From assembly GCF_019375555.1 (NCBI RefSeq), contig NZ_JAHXDN010000002.1, positions 930,001 to 994,000 of the forward strand: DNA of 64,000 nucleotides, read 5' to 3'. The position numbers were made by a program, and so were the translations under genes. The DNA is from Roseobacter insulae (GTDB lineage: Bacteria > Pseudomonadota > Alphaproteobacteria > Rhodobacterales > Rhodobacteraceae). The notes beneath the pieces are model-generated. The model was not told the origin of the DNA. It was given only the letters and a program-made list of their open reading frames with translations, and made no database searches. Of this stretch, positions 1-7,215 are shown in pieces (position 1 is the first letter of the stretch; every line of letters begins with the position of its first letter).

Positions 1-174
1 ATGCAATTGCCGTTCGGATTCAGGCCCGTGGGCGTTTTCATGGGTCGCCGCGGCATCGCGGAGGACACCGACGATCTCGCGTTCAGGCAGCAGGTCGCTG
101 TCGTGCAAGGCAAGCAGGAGGGCCTCGCAAATCGAAAGGGCGGCCATGCCTGCAGGATCTCGTTGAACTGACAT
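1..174 (-). CDS. hypothetical protein, N-terminal 58 codons only
   Basis: The gene reads leftward out of the window, so only its N-terminus is visible, beginning MSVQRDPAGMAALSICEALL. The reading frame is open to position 1. I chose the ATG at 174 because an AAGGA stands about nine bases upstream of it; an in-frame ATG at 183 would sit directly on that AAGGA, and a third ATG lies at 147. The visible part is mostly helical with Leu and acidic residues. I cannot assign a function. It is transcribed divergently from the Crp/Fnr regulator to its right, sharing a control region of about 150 bp. Confidence 0.5.
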   Translation of the reverse strand, partial: MSVQRDPAGMAALSICEALLLALHDSDLLPEREIVGVLRDAAATHENAHGPESERQLH

Positions 175-229
175 CGCGGCCATTCCTTGTGCGTTTGTTG
201 CATTGTGACCTGGCGAGGTCATGACGGTC

Positions 230-243
230 TTGACAAACATCAC
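230..243. promoter_or_regulatory. possible FNR/CRP-type operator
   Basis: The sequence TTGACAAACATCAC resembles the FNR-type consensus TTGAT-N4-ATCAA with two mismatches. It lies about 85 bp upstream of a Crp/Fnr-family gene and between two divergent genes, so autoregulation or control by another Crp/Fnr protein is plausible. The match is imperfect, so this is only a candidate. Confidence 0.3.
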
Positions 244-326
244 AAGGAATTCGGTACCACGTACTAATCGAAATCAGTCGCAGTGCCGAACTCTTCCTGG
301 AGTGTTCGCCGGTTCGGGAGGGACCG

Positions 327-1061
327 ATGATGAACATCGCAGCCAGTCCGCTCACCAAAAAGCTCTCTGCGTTCGTCGCACTGTCGGAGACGGAACTGGC
401 CGTTCTGGAGCGTTTGCACCAGCGGCGGAAATCCTTCTCTGCAGGGCGCGACCTGGTTCACCAGGGCCAATCCGAACAGGCGGCATACATCCTGGCATCG
501 GGCTGGGTCGTCTCCTACAAGATTCAGGCCGACGGATCGCGGCAAATCGTTGATTTTCAGATACCGGGGGATTTTCTGGGGCTTCGAAGCGTTCTGCTCC
601 ACACGTCGGATCATGGCATCGAACCGCTTGTCGATATCGAAGCCGCGGAAGTCATGGCAAGCGATCTTCTTCAAGCCTTCGCTGAGACGCCGCGGCTCGC
701 CACCGCCATTCTGTGGGCCGTGTCGCGCGACGAGGCGATGGTTGTCGAGCATCTCGTTGGGCTGGGGCGGCGCGATGCGGACGCGCGAATGGCGCATTTC
801 CTGCTGGAACTTGGTGCGAGGCTGTCGCTCGTCGGGATGGGCAGCAAAGCCGGATATGCCTGTCCGCTTACGCAGTACCATCTGGCCGACGCATTGGGAC
901 TAAGCGCTATCCACGTCAACCGCGTTCTGCGTAAGCTCAGAGAAGACGCGTTGGTCACCTTCCGAGACGGATTGGTGACATTTGACGATTATGGCCGCCT
1001 CATTGAACTGGCAGATTTTGATCCGGCCTATTTGGATCAGGCACGCCCCTTATTGCCTTGA
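327..1061 (+). CDS. Crp/Fnr-family transcriptional regulator
   Basis: The 244-residue protein has the two-part layout of the Crp/Fnr family: an N-terminal cyclic-nucleotide-binding-like beta barrel (about residues 15-125, with the segments LVHQGQ and GDFLG) and a C-terminal winged helix with the helix-turn-helix at about 181-206 (LTQYHLADALGLSAIHVNRV). The N-terminal cysteine cluster that binds iron-sulfur in true FNR is absent; the single visible Cys is near 179. It is therefore not an FnrL-type oxygen sensor by that mechanism. A good ribosome site (GGGAGGGA) precedes ATG 327; ATG 330 is an alternative. The ligand is unknown. A strong hairpin follows the stop. Confidence 0.85.
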   Translation: MMNIAASPLTKKLSAFVALSETELAVLERLHQRRKSFSAGRDLVHQGQSEQAAYILASGWVVSYKIQADGSRQIVDFQIPGDFLGLRSVLLHTSDHGIEPLVDIEAAEVMASDLLQAFAETPRLATAILWAVSRDEAMVVEHLVGLGRRDADARMAHFLLELGARLSLVGMGSKAGYACPLTQYHLADALGLSAIHVNRVLRKLREDALVTFRDGLVTFDDYGRLIELADFDPAYLDQARPLLP

Positions 1062-1065
1062 ATGG

Positions 1066-1092
1066 TCCGCCCTCAGACTGGCTGAGGGCGGA
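1066..1092. terminator. hairpin between converging genes
   Basis: A perfect 11-bp stem (TCCGCCCTCAG pairing with CTGAGGGCGGA, 5-base loop) starts five bases after the Crp/Fnr stop and before the convergent small gene ending at 1124. There is no T-run, so it may act as a bidirectional terminator or merely stabilise RNA ends. Confidence 0.5.
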
Positions 1093-1123
1093 TCTACACC
1101 TCATAGATTTGGCAATTGCAACG

Positions 1124-1324
1124 TCACGCCAGTGCGCGGCCAGCCTCCTTGAGCTCTTTGTGCGCTTCTTCATCGTTGTCAGCTGCATGCGCCTTTTCGG
1201 CGGCCTGATAATGCTTCAGGGCTGTGGCCTTTTTGGGCCCCTCGGGTGCTTTGTCCCAGGCTGTTTTTACAGAGGCCATGTGTTTAACTGTGTGGTTTTC
1301 TTCGCTTTGATCTTCTTCATTCAT
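1124..1324 (-). CDS. small hypothetical helical protein (66 aa)
   Basis: A 66-residue soluble protein rich in Ala, Lys and Glu, predicted almost wholly helical, with a central segment HMASVKTAWDKAPEGPKK and a charged amphipathic C-terminal helix. The start is supported by AAAGGA about seven bases upstream. It has no Cys and no signal peptide. I believe similar small proteins are scattered in alphaproteobacterial accessory regions, but I cannot name a function. It lies downstream of, and on the same strand as, the 138-aa membrane-anchored gene at 1495-1911, separated from it by a nested hairpin. Confidence 0.6.
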   Translation of the reverse strand: MNEEDQSEENHTVKHMASVKTAWDKAPEGPKKATALKHYQAAEKAHAADNDEEAHKELKEAGRALA

Positions 1325-1357
1325 GGAAATGTCCTTTCATGGACGGTCCGAGAACAA

Positions 1358-1407
1358 GAAGCGTGCCGACTTGCCGATCTTCTGGGATCGGCACGCCTGC
1401 ACGCTTC
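1358..1407 (-). terminator. nested hairpin between two minus-strand genes
   Basis: An outer 9-bp inverted repeat (GAAGCGTGC at 1358-1366, GCACGCTTC at 1399-1407) encloses an inner 8-bp one (TGCCGATC at 1372-1379, GATCGGCA at 1386-1393). On the minus strand it is followed by a weakly T-rich stretch. It lies after the stop of the 1495-1911 gene and before the 66-aa gene, so it could be a terminator for the first or a leader structure of the second. Confidence 0.4.
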
Positions 1408-1484
1408 CCCGGTACTCGAAACACACTCTCCACCAAACATTCGGCGGACACAGATCACCTATCCGATGCGGGCACCTCTCCGTA

Positions 1485-1501
1485 CTGATCGAGGTTAGCC
1501 C
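1485..1501 (+). repeat. 17-bp inverted repeat, left copy
   Basis: CTGATCGAGGTTAGCCC here is the exact reverse complement of the sequence at 1986-2002. The two copies bracket the gene 1495-1911. This copy overlaps the gene's TAA stop codon (minus strand, 1495-1497). Confidence 0.8.
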
Positions 1502-1911
1502 GTCTGGGCCAGATAGAGGATCAATGCCAGAACCGCGACGCCAACAAGAGCTAACTGTGTCCAGTTGATCCAACCTTGCGGAACCATTTTCGTGTCCACT
1601 TCAAGCGGTCTTGAAGTCAGAAGCGGCGTACGCTTTGGCAGCAATGCAATCAGCTTTGCCGCTCTTCCCTCGCTTGCAAGCGCAAGCGTCGGAATGTCGG
1701 TGATCGCTTCAAGATGCGCTGTCAGTCGAACTTGTGCTGCCTCTCGAGCAAGACGCGAAAGTTCACGCGCCTCGGTCCAAGGTTCGAGATCGAGGCGCGC
1801 AAACGCCGACAATACTGTCACGGCGGCACCGGTTCTGTCCTCGCCCACTTCCGCGAACAGGAAGGGATCGTAATCGGTGCCATCCGGGTGGAGGACGTCT
1901 GAGGCGGACAT
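1495..1911 (-). CDS. hypothetical protein with C-terminal membrane anchor
   Basis: A 138-residue protein starting MSASDVLHPD, chosen over a longer frame to 1962 because AAAGGCA precedes this ATG. It has a soluble, Leu- and Ala-rich N-terminal part of about 110 residues and one predicted transmembrane helix at the C-terminus (LALVGVAVLALILYLAQTG), so it is probably a tail-anchored inner-membrane protein facing the cytoplasm. I do not recognise the family. The gene is enclosed by a perfect 17-bp inverted repeat, whose left copy contains the stop codon, so the whole unit of about 518 bp looks like a bounded cassette. Confidence 0.55.
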   Translation of the reverse strand: MSASDVLHPDGTDYDPFLFAEVGEDRTGAAVTVLSAFARLDLEPWTEARELSRLAREAAQVRLTAHLEAITDIPTLALASEGRAAKLIALLPKRTPLLTSRPLEVDTKMVPQGWINWTQLALVGVAVLALILYLAQTG

Positions 1912-1985
1912 GGGGTGCCTTTCGGTTGGTGTTTGAAACCGCAGAACGGCATTCCCTTTCATCCTGACAGCAAAAAACCTGAAAA

Positions 1986-2002
1986 GGGCTAACCTCGATC
2001 AG
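1986..2002 (-). repeat. 17-bp inverted repeat, right copy
   Basis: GGGCTAACCTCGATCAG is the perfect inverted partner of 1485-1501, about 75 bp upstream of the start codon of the enclosed minus-strand gene. Confidence 0.8.
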
Positions 2003-2126
2003 CATCGTACCCCGAAGGTTCGGCTAGTGTGCGTGCAATAGCCTTGTTGCGACGAGGCGTTCTTTTCGACGCGTGGCGCAATGGCCGGGCCGGAAAGTTC
2101 AGCATTCAATTCAATGGAGACCCGGG

Positions 2127-2441
2127 ATGCTCACGCGTTCGACCAGATCGATGGTGACGTTTGCCAACGTCTTCACGATGGGAGACAGCCTGCAGGAGAT
2201 GCCTGCAGGTACATATGAAATCGTTGTCGAGGAAGAGCTCTTGCAGGGTCTCAGCTTCGAAGCATACCGACGTATCGCGACCCACCTGATGGTCCGGGGG
2301 CCAGACGGTGAAGCCGGCAAAACGGCAATGCACATGATCACCAAGGAGGATCTGGAGTATGCAATTGCATGTGATCGGACCCTCTCTGAAACCACCAAAA
2401 ACAGCGAGGCGGTGCTTTCTCCGCAGGAGGATACGACATGA
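2127..2441 (+). CDS. small hypothetical protein with PAG-Y-V motif
   Basis: A 104-residue protein starting MLTRSTRSMVTF; the start is supported by GGAG eight bases upstream. Its core reads VTFANVFTMG...EMPAGTYEIVVEEELLQGL, ending in a helix-rich, acidic tail. The same pattern (two beta strands, PAG-x-Y-x-V, acidic turn) recurs in the protein at 6423-6929, so the two are likely divergent paralogues or share a domain. Both carry the identical 15-base leader TTCAATTCAATGGAG just before the start. Function unknown. It is the first gene of a co-directional run and overlaps the next gene by ATGA. Confidence 0.6.
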   Translation: MLTRSTRSMVTFANVFTMGDSLQEMPAGTYEIVVEEELLQGLSFEAYRRIATHLMVRGPDGEAGKTAMHMITKEDLEYAIACDRTLSETTKNSEAVLSPQEDTT

Positions 2442-2791
2442 CTACACCCGAATGGCTCAAACCCGGCATCTACGGCGCGCTCCTTGGCGCGGCCTTTGTC
2501 GGCATCGTTGGATTTTCCTGGGGCGGATGGATGACCGGAGGCGGCGCGGACAAGATGGCAAGCGAGATGGCACAGGACGAAGTGATCGCAGCACTTGTGC
2601 CCTTCTGCCTCGACAGGTCCCGAACCGACAATGAACGCATTGCAAAGCTCGCAACGATCCGGGAGGCATCGTCGTTCAAGCGGCGTGACGCGGTCATGGA
2701 AGCGGGTTGGGCGACGATGCCGGGATCAGATGGCCCCAACCGCGAACTGGCGCAGGCGTGTATCGAAGGTCTCGAGCTTGATGCATCGTAG
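2438..2791 (+). CDS. conserved hypothetical membrane-anchored protein
   Basis: A 117-residue protein with one N-terminal transmembrane helix (about residues 8-30, IYGALLGAAFVGIVGFSWGG) followed by a small helical domain with two Cys (in the segments VPFCLDRS and AQACIEG) that could form a disulfide if the domain is periplasmic. The start overlaps the preceding stop (ATGA), and its own stop overlaps the next start, so translational coupling is likely. I believe this is a recurrent hypothetical family in Rhizobiales and Rhodobacterales (the WLKPGIYGA and GWATMPG segments look familiar), but no function comes with it. Confidence 0.6.
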   Translation: MTTPEWLKPGIYGALLGAAFVGIVGFSWGGWMTGGGADKMASEMAQDEVIAALVPFCLDRSRTDNERIAKLATIREASSFKRRDAVMEAGWATMPGSDGPNRELAQACIEGLELDAS

Positions 2792-3632
2792 GTATCTCGA
2801 ATTGACGCCCGTTTCGTCTATGGGCATCGCAGATATGCTGTCAAAGGGGCCAAGTCGCTCCGCAATGGCCTCCGCAGGACTCCTCGGTCTCGCCTTCGTC
2901 GTGCTCATCGCACTCGGATCGCCCTCTTCCGTTCAGGCTCAGGTTGCCCCGATGCCCCCAAATGCGCAGGCCAAAAGCTATGGCGATGGATGGGAATGCG
3001 CTCAGTCGTTTCGGCGTGATGGTGATGAGTGTATTGCCATCATCGTTCCGGAGAATGCCTACCCGACGAACCGAACCTATGGCGCAGGTTGGGAGTGCTT
3101 ACACGGGTTTCAGGAGGTCGATGATGCAACCTGTCTCGAGGTCATGGTTCCCGATGACGGATTTCTCGACCCATCGGGCAAGAGTTGGAGCTGCCTTCGC
3201 GGTTACATGAAAGTGGACGATCTTTGCCTGGAGATCGTTCTCCCGCCAAACGCGTATCTGGCGGATAGCGGGTATGGGCCTGCATGGAAATGTGATCGGA
3301 CCTACGAGATCGACGGTGACACCTGCGTCGAAATTGCAGTTCCGGAAAACGCCTTTCTGAATGGGGCAGGCTACGGCCAGCCTTGGATCTGCGAGCGGGG
3401 GTTCTTCGAAAACGACGATATGTGTGAAGCCGTTGCAGTTCCGGAAAACGCCTTCTTTTACGATGCGAGCCATGGGCCAGGGTGGAAGTGCGACCGGGGC
3501 TTTGCCGCGTCCGATACTGGATGCACGCTTATCGATCTTCCTGACAACGCGCATCTCGACAGATCGGGAAACAGATGGGAATGCCACCGGAACTTTCAGC
3601 GATCACGGGGACGCTGCATCCTCAACGAGTAA
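2781..3632 (+). CDS. secreted protein of seven Trp/Cys tandem repeats
   Basis: A 283-residue protein if ATG 2781 is the start; ATG 2820 or 2865 are alternatives, all upstream of a signal-peptide-like stretch ending SSVQAQVAP. The rest is seven imperfect repeats of about 31-35 residues with the plan P-x-N-A-(about 8)-G-x-x-W-x-C-x-R-x-(F/Y)-(about 5)-D-x-C-x-x-(I/V). Each repeat has one Trp and two Cys, giving fourteen Cys, probably one disulfide per repeat in the periplasm or outside. I recall this repeat type only as a motif without assigned role. The gene overlaps its upstream neighbour by 11 bp and precedes the DUF1611 gene by 90 bp. Confidence 0.65.
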   Translation: MHRRYLELTPVSSMGIADMLSKGPSRSAMASAGLLGLAFVVLIALGSPSSVQAQVAPMPPNAQAKSYGDGWECAQSFRRDGDECIAIIVPENAYPTNRTYGAGWECLHGFQEVDDATCLEVMVPDDGFLDPSGKSWSCLRGYMKVDDLCLEIVLPPNAYLADSGYGPAWKCDRTYEIDGDTCVEIAVPENAFLNGAGYGQPWICERGFFENDDMCEAVAVPENAFFYDASHGPGWKCDRGFAASDTGCTLIDLPDNAHLDRSGNRWECHRNFQRSRGRCILNE

Positions 3633-3722
3633 TACTCCCGATCCGGATTGAAACACGGCTCTTCGGCGCGAATGCGTCATGTGATCGGCCCGACACGGAG
3701 CCGTCTTGGCAAAGGAAACATC

Positions 3723-4922
3723 ATGAAACCGATCAATGAACAAAAACTGGAGACACGGCTGTCAACCATGGGTCCGCAAGCCCCACCGTATGTGCCCGTA
3801 TCACATCTACCTCATGCCCGCGAGGTTCTATCCAAGGACGCGCCCACAGCGGTGGTCTATTGCGAGGGAAACTTCGGACAGATCGACGGCAAGACCGCGA
3901 ATGGGCTTGTCCGCCACTCGCAAGCATACCGAATTCTTTCGGTCATCGACGGCAGACTTGAAGGGCGCGACAGCGGGCAGGTGCTGGACAATGTGAGCAA
4001 TGGCATCCCCATCGTTGGAGACCTCGAGGCTGCGGTTGTGCGTGAAGCGCATATCCCTGACACGTTGATTTACGGGATGGCGCCCTCGACAGGAAAGCTA
4101 TCGGTTGCAGATCGCGAGATCGTGCTCGATGCAATCGCGCTCGGGATGAACATCGTTGCAGGGCTGCACGAATACCTTGGCGATGACCCCGAGATTTCGG
4201 CTGCCGCTGAAACAGCCAAGGTGACGATCCGTGATATCCGCAAACCAAGGCCCAGCAAGGACATGCGTTTGTTTGACGGAAGCGTGTCCAAGGTCAAGGC
4301 GATCCGCATCGCTGTGCTGGGAACCGATTGCGCCATCGGCAAGCGCACGACGGCAACTGTCCTGGCGAAGGCGCTGAATGCGCTTGGCATCAAGACGGTT
4401 CTCGTCGGCACCGGACAGACCGGGCTGATGCAAGGCGCGAAATACGGTGTCGCCATGGATGCTGTCCCGCCGCAATTTTGCTGTGGCGAACTCGAGCGGG
4501 TGATTGTTGAGGCGTCTCAACACGAAGAGCCTGATATCATCCTGATCGAAGGCCAAGGCGCACTCAGCCATCCGGCCTTTTGCACATCGGCCTTCATCCT
4601 GCGCGGAAGCCAGCCACAGGCCGTCATTCTTCAACATGCGCCCAAGCGGGTCCATCGCTGCGACTTCCCCGACATGCCAATGCCGGAACCTCGGGACGAA
4701 ATCGCCCTTATTGAAGCCTTTGCCGAAACGCGGGTGATCGGTCTGACACTCAACCACGAGGCAATGACCGAGGCCGAGGTCGATCATGAAATGAAGCGTC
4801 TTTCGCGCGATCTCAGCATCCCGGTGACGGACGCGCTGACGCGGCCGGAGGCGCGTCTTACCGACATGGTTCTTGCCGCCTTTCCACAGTTTCGGCCCAT
4901 GCCTTTCGTGGCCGCGGAATGA
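3723..4922 (+). CDS. DUF1611 family P-loop protein (DgcN-like)
   Basis: A 399-residue protein beginning MKPINEQKLE, with AAAGGA seven bases upstream. The N-terminal part (to about 185) is Rossmann-like; the C-terminal part begins with a P-loop-type motif GTDCAIGKRTT at 200-210 and contains IILIEGQGAL, both typical of the DUF1611 family. Members of this family have been described as DgcN, a D-glutamate N-acetyltransferase acting before the enolase-type DgcA. Here the partner is instead a PLP racemase-like gene, whose ATG overlaps this stop codon, so the substrate may differ. Cytosolic, no signal peptide. The family call is firm; the activity is inferred. Confidence 0.75.
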   Translation: MKPINEQKLETRLSTMGPQAPPYVPVSHLPHAREVLSKDAPTAVVYCEGNFGQIDGKTANGLVRHSQAYRILSVIDGRLEGRDSGQVLDNVSNGIPIVGDLEAAVVREAHIPDTLIYGMAPSTGKLSVADREIVLDAIALGMNIVAGLHEYLGDDPEISAAAETAKVTIRDIRKPRPSKDMRLFDGSVSKVKAIRIAVLGTDCAIGKRTTATVLAKALNALGIKTVLVGTGQTGLMQGAKYGVAMDAVPPQFCCGELERVIVEASQHEEPDIILIEGQGALSHPAFCTSAFILRGSQPQAVILQHAPKRVHRCDFPDMPMPEPRDEIALIEAFAETRVIGLTLNHEAMTEAEVDHEMKRLSRDLSIPVTDALTRPEARLTDMVLAAFPQFRPMPFVAAE

Positions 4923-6040
4923 CCTCGCCGCGCGTGGAGATTGATTTGGGCAAGATCCAGGAAAACGCGCGATGCCTCGTCCGTCGACTTGCTGCTCGTG
5001 GAATCTCCGTCACCGGTGTGACCAAGGCCGTATGCGGCCATCCTGACGTTGCAATGGCCATGCTGGACGGTGGCGTTGTTGGCCTTGCCGACGCGCGCGT
5101 CAGCAACGTCATTCGGATGCGGGCAGCAGGGATCGCATGCTCAATCTCGATGATCCGCGCACCATTGGTGAATGAGAAGAACGACGTCATTCTTTCCTGT
5201 GACGCAAGCTACAATACGGAGATTGATACCATCCTGAAGCTCGGCGCTGCCGCAAAGGATCAGGGGGCCGTACACGATATCATCCTGATGGTGGAAATGG
5301 GTGATTTGCGCGAAGGCATAATGGCGGAGAACCTCAACGAGTTCGCCTCACGGGTTGTTGCAACGCAGGGTGTCGCCTTCAAGGGGATTGCCGCAAACTT
5401 CGCCTGCTTGGGCAACGTTGCACCGACGCCTGGCGATATGGCCATGCTCTCGCGACTGGCCGACCAGGTCGAAAGCGAATGCGGACCGTGTGTGGCGCTG
5501 GTGTCTGGCGGCGGCTCGGCCAATCTGGCATGGGCACTCGGCAAAGGGGCGACTGGGCGGATCAACAATCTGCGTCTGGGAGAGGCGATCCTGTTGGGCA
5601 TCGACCCGGTGTCAGGGCAACCGATCAATGGTCTTCATACAGATGCATTTGCTCTCTTTGCCGAAGTAATCGAAGCAAGGCCCAAACCGAGCTCAATATC
5701 GATGAGACCGAGTGTCCCGAAACAGGGGCAGCTCGAACTGGTTTCGGATGGCGGTCAAGGAAACCGAGCCGTCCTTGCCATCGGGGAACAGGATACGAAT
5801 GCAAGTGGCCTGTGTCTTCCATCGGGGTTTGGGTTGATCGGTGCGACGAGCGACCACACCGTTGTCGATACCGCCCATATCACCTTACCCGTCGGGTCCG
5901 AGATGAAGATGGGCTTGAGCTACAGCGCGCTCATGCGGGCAATGAGCGCTCCCGATGTCGCAAAGAGTGTTCATGGCAAGCAATCGTTGAAAGGAATTGC
6001 ACTGGACCGGGAACCCCACCGTGTCCTGACACTGGTGTGA
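4919..6040 (+). CDS. PLP-dependent alanine/ornithine racemase-like protein
   Basis: A 373-residue protein with the fold-type III (alanine racemase N-domain) TIM barrel. The motif ISVTGVTKAVCGHPDVA gives the expected PLP lysine at residue 36, and VALVSGGGSANL near 195-205 fits the phosphate-binding region. It resembles the YhfX/ornithine-racemase branch rather than the biosynthetic Alr, whose C-terminal beta domain is different. The substrate is presumably an amino acid, but it cannot be read from sequence. The start overlaps the DUF1611 stop (ATGA), so the two products are probably made together and act on related substrates. Confidence 0.75.
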   Translation: MTSPRVEIDLGKIQENARCLVRRLAARGISVTGVTKAVCGHPDVAMAMLDGGVVGLADARVSNVIRMRAAGIACSISMIRAPLVNEKNDVILSCDASYNTEIDTILKLGAAAKDQGAVHDIILMVEMGDLREGIMAENLNEFASRVVATQGVAFKGIAANFACLGNVAPTPGDMAMLSRLADQVESECGPCVALVSGGGSANLAWALGKGATGRINNLRLGEAILLGIDPVSGQPINGLHTDAFALFAEVIEARPKPSSISMRPSVPKQGQLELVSDGGQGNRAVLAIGEQDTNASGLCLPSGFGLIGATSDHTVVDTAHITLPVGSEMKMGLSYSALMRAMSAPDVAKSVHGKQSLKGIALDREPHRVLTLV

Positions 6041-6213
6041 TGTCCAAAAGACCGACCGGCGAGCCTGCGGTTGTCAAGTTCCGCCGCCTTGCCCGACACC
6101 GCGCCACAGGTGAACGGCCGGTCCATGCCCACATAACGATGAGCCGCTTTTGAGAACTCGAGCCTGTACAAGGCACGGAACGTCCAGCGGAAAACCCGAA
6201 AAGGAAAAAGATA

Positions 6214-6351
6214 ATGTCTTTCAAAGACCTGACGACAAGAGCTGCCGCCCTGCTGAAACCCAAATCCGCAGAACCGTCGAAGAAGGAACCGGAAATCAAT
6301 GCGCCCGATGCCGGTTCGAAGTCGAGTACGCCGGATTCCACGAAATCCTGA
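6214..6351 (+). CDS. small hypothetical Lys/Pro/Ser-rich protein (45 aa)
   Basis: A 45-residue frame beginning MSFKDLTTRAAALLKPKSAE, with AAAAGGA seven bases upstream of ATG 6214 and a TGA at 6349-6351. The first 17 residues could form an amphipathic helix; the rest is Lys, Glu, Pro and Ser rich and likely disordered. It lies in the gap between the racemase-like gene and the next gene on the same strand. I believe similarly short proteins occur in related bacteria but cannot verify it. A real small gene is likely because of the ribosome site and codon use. Confidence 0.45.
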   Translation: MSFKDLTTRAAALLKPKSAEPSKKEPEINAPDAGSKSSTPDSTKS

Positions 6352-6422
6352 AGACCGCGCTGAAGTGGGCTGGTTTGGCATGCCGGCGCGAAACAGATCT
6401 TCAATTCAATGGAGTGCCCGAT

Positions 6423-6929
6423 ATGGACGACCAAAGAGCCAAGACCGTCGCGATTTTTTGCCGGCCTTTCAAGCTTCCCGGCTTCGATGAAACGCTTCCT
6501 GCCGGTGAGTATGATGTCGAGACAGATGTCGCCACACCGCCTGATCACAAGGACCCCGAAGCCTGGAAGGCTTCGGTCGTTGCTCAACTGCGCCCACGCG
6601 ACTCCCATTCAGGACTGACACGGAGCCTGTCCGTTTCGCTGGTCGATCTCGACCGCGCCCGCGCGAAAGACAAACTGTCCGGAAAGGACTTGTCACAGGT
6701 CTTTCTCGAACAAATGCTGGCTGATCCGATGGTGCAACTCGTCATGCAAGCAGACGGGGTGTCCGAGGCGCAACTCCGCTATCTCTACTCGGGATCGCGG
6801 ACGACGCAGGAGGATATCGATCTCCTTGACCCGAAAACCGACGACCATGCACCGCGAGCGGTGCCGCGGGAGATCTTTGATGTTCACAAGGCTGAGAATG
6901 AAGGAATGCCGTGCCGACCGCGGACTTGA
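6423..6929 (+). CDS. hypothetical protein, paralogue of 2127-2441 domain
   Basis: A 168-residue protein starting MDDQRAKTVAIF, with GGAG eight bases upstream inside the 15-base leader shared with the gene at 2127. The N-terminal region (FCRPFKLPGFDETLPAGEYDVETDV) has the strand-PAG-x-Y-x-V-E pattern of that gene. The C-terminal half is helical and Asp/Leu-rich (KDLSQVFLEQMLADPMVQLVM). No signal peptide or membrane segment. Function unknown. Its recurrence at both ends of the same gene run suggests a shared role in the island. Confidence 0.6.
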   Translation: MDDQRAKTVAIFCRPFKLPGFDETLPAGEYDVETDVATPPDHKDPEAWKASVVAQLRPRDSHSGLTRSLSVSLVDLDRARAKDKLSGKDLSQVFLEQMLADPMVQLVMQADGVSEAQLRYLYSGSRTTQEDIDLLDPKTDDHAPRAVPREIFDVHKAENEGMPCRPRT

Positions 6930-6984
6930 TTCTATCCGAACGGTGTGGGGCAAGTGTTTCAATGAGACAAGGGATTGCGAGAAA

Positions 6985-7206
6985 ATGATGCCAACGAAGG
7001 AAAATTACATCATCATTGATCAACCCAAACGTGCGCTTGGTGACGGACCGCAGGAGCGGGCCTGCCTGCGCTGTAGAGCTTCTTTTGGGAGCGAAGGGTT
7101 CGGCCAGCGCATCTGTGCCCGCTGCAAAAGCACTTCGGCCTGGCGCGCGGCGATGCCGGAGGGCACAGGTCAAGGTCGGCGTCGCTCAGGCGGTCTGTCG
7201 TCTTAG
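6985..7206 (+). CDS. small zinc-ribbon protein (73 aa)
   Basis: A 73-residue protein with the four-cysteine pattern CLRC-(about 14)-CARC, in the segments ERACLRCRASFGSEGFGQ and RICARCKST, typical of a structural zinc ribbon. The flanks are basic (RRRSGGLSS at the C-terminus), compatible with nucleic-acid or protein binding. ATG 6985 is followed at once by a second ATG at 6988. It lies between the hypothetical gene at 6423 and the transglutaminase-like gene, with a gap of nine bases to the latter, so they are probably co-transcribed. Confidence 0.55.
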   Translation: MMPTKENYIIIDQPKRALGDGPQERACLRCRASFGSEGFGQRICARCKSTSAWRAAMPEGTGQGRRRSGGLSS

Positions 7207-7215
7207 GCCCGTCCC

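Noticed and set aside
230-268. Sigma70-type promoter with TTGACA at 230
   Set aside because: No acceptable -10 element at 16-18 bp spacing; TACTAA lies too far away. The TTGAC half fits an FNR/CRP-like site better.
2595-2780. Upstream extension of the repeat-protein frame to 2595
   Set aside because: It overlaps the preceding gene's codons completely and has Arg/Ser-rich shadow composition; the signal peptide fits a start at 2781 or later.
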